A model generated the notes under the pieces. That model saw only the letters and a list, made by a program, of their open reading frames with translations. It searched no databases and was not told the origin of the DNA. From a virus, in the IMG/VR virus record IMGVR_UViG_3300037258_000118, positions 1 through 43,528 of that record: 43,528 nucleotides of DNA; one strand, given 5' to 3'. How positions within the stretch are numbered: position 1 is the first letter of the stretch; every line of letters begins with the position of its first letter. A program made the translations under genes and the position numbers. Shown piece by piece: positions 39,351 through 43,528 of this stretch.

Positions 39351-40298
39351 ATGCCGAAACGCTTCCTTCGCGACGAAGACGGACAGATAGCAGAGCTTTA
39401 CCGAGCCGGACGTACCACCTATGAGATCGGGGCCACCTTCGGCATCTCCGCCAAGGCTGTTACGAACGCCCTGCATCGTCAGGAAGTCCCACTTCGGCGG
39501 GGCGGGACCATCCGGACATGGCTCATGCCGACCGAGCGCCGGGATGAGGCGATCAGGCCGTATCAGTCGGGCGCTTCGGTCTGTGACATCGCGGCGCATC
39601 TCGGGTGTCGCACCGATTACGTGACGGGCGTTCTCTCAGATGCCGATATACCGCGCAGGCCATTCGGCCACGCAAATAACCTGTACAACGAAGCGCAGGC
39701 AGAGCGGGTAGCGGCCGAATACCGGGCCGGCGATACCCAGCGCGCCCTAGCCCGCCGTCACGGCGTTTCGGCCCCGACGATCAAGTCGTGGTTGCACCGC
39801 ATGAATGTTGAGATCCGGCCGCAGAACGCTCCAACCTTCTGGACTCCGGAGCGGGTCGCGGAAGCTGCGGAGCGCTACCGGCGGGGTGAGTCCGCAGAGA
39901 AGATAGCCTCCGACATGGGCGTATCGCAGGCTGGAGTGGCGTACTCGCTGGAGAAGGCCGGCGTCAGCAGACGGCACCCGGCCAAGCGGCGAGAGCAGTC
40001 ACACTCATGGAAGGGTGGCCGCATTCGCCTCGGTGCGTACATCGCTACGTGGCCCTCAGCGGGTGATCTGAAACTTATCAAGCCGCTGGCCAACGGATAT
40101 GTCATGGAGCACCGCCTGGTGATGGCACGGCACCTAGGCCGGCCCCTCTTGCCCGGTGAGACGGTGCACCACAAAGACGGCGATCCGGTGCACAACGCCA
40201 TTGGGAACCTTCAACTGCGTCAAGGGAAGCACGGCCGTGGCGCGGTAGTGGCGTGCATGGACTGCGGATCGAGCAATATCGGCTACGCAGACCTTTGA
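39351..40298 (+). CDS. HNH endonuclease with four tandem HTH modules
   Basis: The 315-residue protein has four successive HTH units (about residues 12-46, 63-100, 118-154, 165-202), each A-E-x-YRAG-type helix, IAxxxGIS, then a recognition helix, for example AERYRRGESAEKIASDMGVS. The C-terminal HNH_3 core (about 236-300) reads MEHRLVMARHLGRPLLPGET, VHHKDGDPVHNAIGNLQL. The tandem HTHs probably span a long DNA target. ATG 39351 lies right after AAAGGT. It sits between minor tail genes and an XRE regulator. Confidence 0.82.
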   Translation: MPKRFLRDEDGQIAELYRAGRTTYEIGATFGISAKAVTNALHRQEVPLRRGGTIRTWLMPTERRDEAIRPYQSGASVCDIAAHLGCRTDYVTGVLSDADIPRRPFGHANNLYNEAQAERVAAEYRAGDTQRALARRHGVSAPTIKSWLHRMNVEIRPQNAPTFWTPERVAEAAERYRRGESAEKIASDMGVSQAGVAYSLEKAGVSRRHPAKRREQSHSWKGGRIRLGAYIATWPSAGDLKLIKPLANGYVMEHRLVMARHLGRPLLPGETVHHKDGDPVHNAIGNLQLRQGKHGRGAVVACMDCGSSNIGYADL

Positions 40299-40332
40299 TC
40301 AGAGGCACTGGTGTGTGTCGCCGTTCCCTACG

Positions 40333-40683
40333 ATGCATCCCGTGCAGCCTGAGCCTTACGCCAAGATCCTTGCCGCCAACGTCCGCGCGGCGCGGGCGCG
40401 TCTCGGCATCAAGCAGGAGAACCTCGCAGCGCGCATGACCGCGCTCGGCTGGCGCTGGTACAGGCAGACGGCAAGTGAGGTTGAGGCGGGCAAACGCCGA
40501 CTAGTGGCCGAGGAGATGCTCGGGCTGGCCATCGCACTGGAGACAACCGTTGACGTGCTGACGCTTCCGCCACCCGGTACGGCCCTCGTCTCGTTCGGGG
40601 ATCACGTCGTGCCGGCGCGGAGGCTCCTCAGCGTCATTGACAACAGCGTGTCCTGGGACGGCGACGACCTGAAGATCACTTAG
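40333..40683 (+). CDS. XRE-family transcriptional regulator
   Basis: The 116-residue protein has a Cro/C1-type HTH at residues about 12-62 (NVRAARARLGIKQENLAARM, TASEVEAGKRRLVAEEMLGL) and a short C-terminal extension with FGDHVVPARRLLS. Such proteins repress or activate promoters. No good ribosome site precedes ATG 40333 (GTG 40315 also in frame). It is the only XRE regulator in the window, placed among tail genes, and may control late genes or the neighbouring nuclease. Confidence 0.7.
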   Translation: MHPVQPEPYAKILAANVRAARARLGIKQENLAARMTALGWRWYRQTASEVEAGKRRLVAEEMLGLAIALETTVDVLTLPPPGTALVSFGDHVVPARRLLSVIDNSVSWDGDDLKIT

Positions 40684-40705
40684 ATCAGTTCGGGGCGGGT
40701 GAGCG

Positions 40706-41011
40706 ATGGCAGTTCACCTGATCGAGCCGGTATCGCCCAGCCTCGAAATCCCCCGCGCCTGGCCGTGCGCCGCGATCATCGACCAGTTGCAGGCCGTCTG
40801 CGGCGCTACCCCGGCGCTCCTGTACCGCCGCGTCTGCCTCCACGGCCACGCCCGGGACCTGTACCTGTGCCGCCCCCACGAACTCTCTGCCAGCCGCACG
40901 GCGTCATGCGGGGACTGCTCCGGGCTCCGGGCCGGCGCGCACCGATGCCCGGTCGCGCTCGTGCTGCTCCCTGAAGCCATCGACCTGATCCGGAGGAACA
41001 CATGGCAGTAG
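40706..41011 (+). CDS. Small Cys/His-rich protein
   Basis: The 101-residue protein follows GGGGCGGGTGAGCG. It has many metal-type ligands: CGATPALLYRRVCLHGHARD, LYLCRPHE, CGDCSGLRAGAHRCPVA. This suggests a zinc-binding fold. Its end overlaps the start of the next gene by ten bases. Function is unknown. Confidence 0.55.
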   Translation: MAVHLIEPVSPSLEIPRAWPCAAIIDQLQAVCGATPALLYRRVCLHGHARDLYLCRPHELSASRTASCGDCSGLRAGAHRCPVALVLLPEAIDLIRRNTWQ

Positions 41012-41289
41012 GCACGACGGCCACCGCCGCGCAGATGAACGCCCAGCTGGCATCAGTGGCGATGGCGCTGCGGTCGACCGCGCAGCAGATCCTGGCCCTG
41101 TCCGTGTACGCCAACGAACTCGGGCTGGCCGGGCTGGAAGCAATCGGATTCGGCTCCGACGACGCGCAGACGTTCCTGAACATGTGCGATTACATGGCGA
41201 CGGTCGCTCAGGTGTACCAGGGCACCGCCACCCAGGGCAGCGAGTTCAACTTCTCCGACGCGCTGACCGCCGTCACCGGCCCCTACTGA
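41002..41289 (+). CDS. Small tail-region protein, paralogue B
   Basis: The 95-residue protein parallels the one at 37003: LGLAGLEAIGFGSDDAQTFL, CDYMATVAQVYQGTATQGSE, FNFSDAL. GGAGG precedes ATG 41002. Identity between the two is partial but spans the whole length, so they are old duplicates or were acquired from related phages. Each precedes a large minor tail or fibre gene, suggesting linked roles. Confidence 0.6.
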   Translation: MAVGTTATAAQMNAQLASVAMALRSTAQQILALSVYANELGLAGLEAIGFGSDDAQTFLNMCDYMATVAQVYQGTATQGSEFNFSDALTAVTGPY

Positions 41290-41311
41290 TCGCGCGCCCT
41301 GAGAACGTGAC

Positions 41312-42991
41312 GTGACCTTCGCGGCGGTCGGCACCATAGTCCAGACCACCACCGCGAGCCTGACCCTGAACCCGACGGCAGTAGGCCATTTCTACCTGGT
41401 CGAGGTGCAGGCCGACTCGCAGGTGGTCTGGTGCACGTCCGTCAGCGGCGGGAACTGCACCTGGACTCAGCTCGGCACCGTATGGACGTTCAGCGGGGCG
41501 TCGGGCTGGGGCAGCGCCACCGTTTTCGCCGGGAAGGCCACGGCCACCGGATCCGCCACGGCGACGCTGACGTTCAACGGCTCGCTGCCGGCACTGCGGT
41601 GCGCCGGCCAGCAGTTCAGTACCACGGTGGGCTCGTGGGCGCTGGACGGCTCGCAGGGCAACCTGGGCAGCACCGGGACCGCGACGATGCCGTCCCTCAC
41701 CCCGTCCGGTTCAGGGGACCTGTACTTCTGCTTCGCCAACGACACCGGTTCCGCAAGCTCCGGATCAACCAGCGGCTACACCTACCAGGACGACGCCCAC
41801 TCCAACGGCATGGTGTACAACGCCGCGTGCACCGCGTCAGCTCAGGCACCGGTCTGGGGCGATGCCGGGGAGTTCTTCGGCGTCGCCGTCCTGCTCGCGG
41901 AAACCTCTGCCACTTCGTGGGTCCTGGCCGGGACCGCGGTCTCCGCGAGCACGTCAGCCGGAGCACTGGCGTGGCTGGCCGTCATCTCGGGCACTGCGAC
42001 ATCTTCCCCGGCCGCCGCGGGCGCTCTCGCGCAGGCCGCGGCGCTCGCATCGGCGGCCTCATCGTCATCTTCGGCTGCAGGCTCGCTGGCCTGGACCGCG
42101 GTCATATCGGGCACCGCATCGTCGGCGTCATCCTCAGCCGGGGCGCTTCCGCTCACCGCGATCACGGGCTCGGCGTCATCGGCAAGCTCTGCCTCAGGGT
42201 CGCTGGCCTGGACCGCCGCGCTTTCCGGAACCGCCGCCAGTACCTCCGCGGCGGCCGGGAGCCTCGCCTGGACCGCTGTTATCGCGGGGTCCGCAACATC
42301 CGTTTCATCGACGGCCGGTGCCGTGGCGCTCACCGGGATGTCCGGAACGGCCTCGTCGGCCAGTACGTCGGCCGGGTCGCTCGCGCAGCAGATGAGCATG
42401 GCCGGGACCGCGGCGAGCCCGGCAACTGCCGCGGGCAGCCTCGCGTGGCTGGCCGTCATCTCGGGCACCAGCGGATCGGCTAGCAGTTCCGCGGGTGACT
42501 TCGGGTCGCCGGGCTCGATCGCCGGGACGGCCTCATCGTCCGGCACCGCATCGGGCTCGCTCGCCCAGTCGATGGGCGTCAGCGGCACCTCGTCCCCGGC
42601 GTCTTCCGCTGCAGGGTCGCTCGCATCGTCCGCTGCGATCACCGGGCCCGCCGTGACGGTCTCCGGTACTTCAGGCGCGCTCGCGTGGTCCGCCTCGCTG
42701 AGCGGAACGGCTTCAAGCTCAGCGGGCACGACTGCCGCGCTGACGATGACGGCCGTTCTCGGCGGGACCGCGGTCACGGTCAGCGCCGCGGCCGGCGGGA
42801 TCCTGTCCGGCATCTTCCTCGTCGGCGCCGCGGTCACGGTGAGCAGCGCCGCGGGCTCGTTCACGCTCAGCTTCACTGCGCTGATCAGGGCCGGCGGGAT
42901 CATCCAGGCCTTCACGGCCGGCCACGTCATGCAGCAGGCAAGAGCGGGCCCGGTCCGCGAACAGGTCACGGCGGGGGCGGTGAGCACCTGA
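41312..42991 (+). CDS. Fibre-like protein with twenty-residue repeats
   Basis: The 559-residue protein has a beta-rich N-terminal domain (residues 1-200; VQADSQVVWCTSVSGGNCTW, GYTYQDDAHSNGMVYN) resembling minor tail or lectin-like heads. About 15 repeats of about 20 residues follow (217-514; GSLAWTAVISGTASSASSSA type), then a short C-terminal segment (SFTALIRAGGIIQAFTAGHV). The repeats are Ser/Thr/Ala-rich with alternating hydrophobics, suiting a fibre or stalk. GTG 41312 is the start. Confidence 0.65.
   Translation: MTFAAVGTIVQTTTASLTLNPTAVGHFYLVEVQADSQVVWCTSVSGGNCTWTQLGTVWTFSGASGWGSATVFAGKATATGSATATLTFNGSLPALRCAGQQFSTTVGSWALDGSQGNLGSTGTATMPSLTPSGSGDLYFCFANDTGSASSGSTSGYTYQDDAHSNGMVYNAACTASAQAPVWGDAGEFFGVAVLLAETSATSWVLAGTAVSASTSAGALAWLAVISGTATSSPAAAGALAQAAALASAASSSSSAAGSLAWTAVISGTASSASSSAGALPLTAITGSASSASSASGSLAWTAALSGTAASTSAAAGSLAWTAVIAGSATSVSSTAGAVALTGMSGTASSASTSAGSLAQQMSMAGTAASPATAAGSLAWLAVISGTSGSASSSAGDFGSPGSIAGTASSSGTASGSLAQSMGVSGTSSPASSAAGSLASSAAITGPAVTVSGTSGALAWSASLSGTASSSAGTTAALTMTAVLGGTAVTVSAAAGGILSGIFLVGAAVTVSSAAGSFTLSFTALIRAGGIIQAFTAGHVMQQARAGPVREQVTAGAVST
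41960..42853 (+). repeat. About fifteen 60-base coding repeats
   Basis: In-frame units of 57-63 bases encode Gly-(Ser/Ala)-Leu-Ala-Trp-x-Ala-x-(Ile/Leu)-x-Gly-Thr-Ala followed by seven small residues. DNA copies diverge, so the protein pattern is better conserved than the bases. The reading frame is kept throughout. Confidence 0.75.
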
Positions 42992-43327
42992 ATGGGCCTC
43001 GCCAAGATCGTCAGCGCCGACCCCGTGCGCAACGTGCTGATCTCGATTCAGACCTTGCAGGACGACGCCGGCAACGACCTGGACCCGGTAGCGCTCTCGC
43101 TTCCGGTCACGGTGGCGTTCGTGCCAGTCGGCCAGTCACCGGATACCGCGACGTTCCTCGCCGCGGACTGGGTTGCTGCCACTGACGGGTCGTTCCGGGT
43201 GCGCTGCCAGGTCGGCACGGGCGCAACGGGCGTGCTCGTGCCCGGTCAGTACCAGCCGTATGCCCGGGTGCTCACGGGCGGCCAGACCATCACCGTTCCC
43301 GCCGCGGATGTCCTGGAGTCGTACTGA
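42992..43327 (+). CDS. Small beta-rich tail-region protein
   Basis: The 111-residue protein (VRNVLISIQTLQDDAGNDLD, LPVTVAFVPVGQSPDTATFL, GQYQPYARVLTGGQTITVPA) looks like an Ig-like or fibronectin-like single domain. ATG 42992 directly follows the previous stop. Such proteins often attach to fibres or the baseplate in actinophages. Identity is uncertain. Confidence 0.55.
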   Translation: MGLAKIVSADPVRNVLISIQTLQDDAGNDLDPVALSLPVTVAFVPVGQSPDTATFLAADWVAATDGSFRVRCQVGTGATGVLVPGQYQPYARVLTGGQTITVPAADVLESY

Positions 43328-43344
43328 GCTAGGGGGGACGCCCG

Positions 43345-43528
43345 GTGCAGTGGCTTGCTGCCGCAGCCTTCCTCGCCCGAGCGGTCCCCCTGGGCATCCC
43401 GGGTGACAGCGTGCCGCCTATCGGGGGACCGGGCGAGAGCATCGCCGGCTACCTGCTCGGCTACGGCCCGATCGGCGTCGTCGCCCTCGTACTCGGGTGG
43501 GTGCTGTACAAGGGCCTGTTCGTCCTGG
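43345..43528 (+). CDS. Truncated membrane protein at window end
   Basis: The frame from GTG 43345, after AGGGGGGA, is open to the window edge (61 codons). It has a short hydrophobic N-terminus and one clear membrane helix (LGYGPIGVVALVLGWVLYKG). The position after tail genes would suit a holin or accessory lysis protein, but the C-terminus is missing and this is inference. Confidence 0.55.
   Translation, partial: MQWLAAAAFLARAVPLGIPGDSVPPIGGPGESIAGYLLGYGPIGVVALVLGWVLYKGLFVL

Noticed and set aside
41960-42853. CRISPR or non-coding tandem array
   Set aside because: Units are contiguous, divergent in DNA and maintain one reading frame, so they are protein repeats.

Overview
The window is high-GC DNA (hand counts of ordinary genes reach about 70% G+C) with GTG and TTG starts, GGAGG-type ribosome sites and no host housekeeping genes. 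It reads as the late (packaging, head, tail) half of a tailed phage or prophage of an actinobacterium. The portal, MuF, protease/scaffold and Gp36-like proteins belong to Mu-related head families. The tail tube, frameshifted chaperone pair and very long tape measure indicate a long flexible (siphovirus) tail. No integrase, replication or lysogeny-establishment genes are visible, and both ends are cut.

Layout. 1-2956: small pre-packaging genes, some with zinc ribbons or helix-turn-helix (HTH). 2975-6287: terminase small and large subunits; the large subunit carries an intein inside its Walker A motif. 6420-15733: a small gene, a GIY-YIG-like/HNH nuclease, portal, MuF minor head protein, a ParB-like-domain protein, head accessory genes, and protease with nested scaffold. 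15806-17273: capsid cement and major capsid protein. 17410-22248: connector and tail-terminator genes interrupted by two HNH genes, one of them antisense. 22263-25738: structural proteins, a leftward cargo cluster with a Phd-like antitoxin, and the tail tube. 25894-28612: another HNH gene, small cargo genes on both strands, and the tail chaperones. 28771-33411: tape measure with an NlpC/P60 domain split by a second intein. 33455-43528: Dit-like/glycine-rich tail protein, hub-like and minor tail proteins, a fifth HNH gene, an XRE regulator, a repeat-rich fibre-like protein and a truncated membrane protein.

The outstanding property is the load of homing endonucleases: five free-standing HNH genes plus two LAGLIDADG inteins in 43.5 kb. 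Four of the HNH genes share a leader consisting of a -10-like hexamer, a long nested GC-rich hairpin close to the inferred RNA 5' end, and a short hairpin at or next to the start. The phage genes abutting them contain distinctly lower-GC tracts, as expected if neighbouring sequence was co-converted during homing. The nucleases carry different recognition modules (zinc-knuckle array, tandem HTH, GIY-YIG-like, NUMOD4), and one C-terminal module is shared by two of them. Several genes show one-base frame interruptions, which may be sequence errors or real decay. All functional assignments come from reading the sequence and from remembered family motifs; no database search was run.
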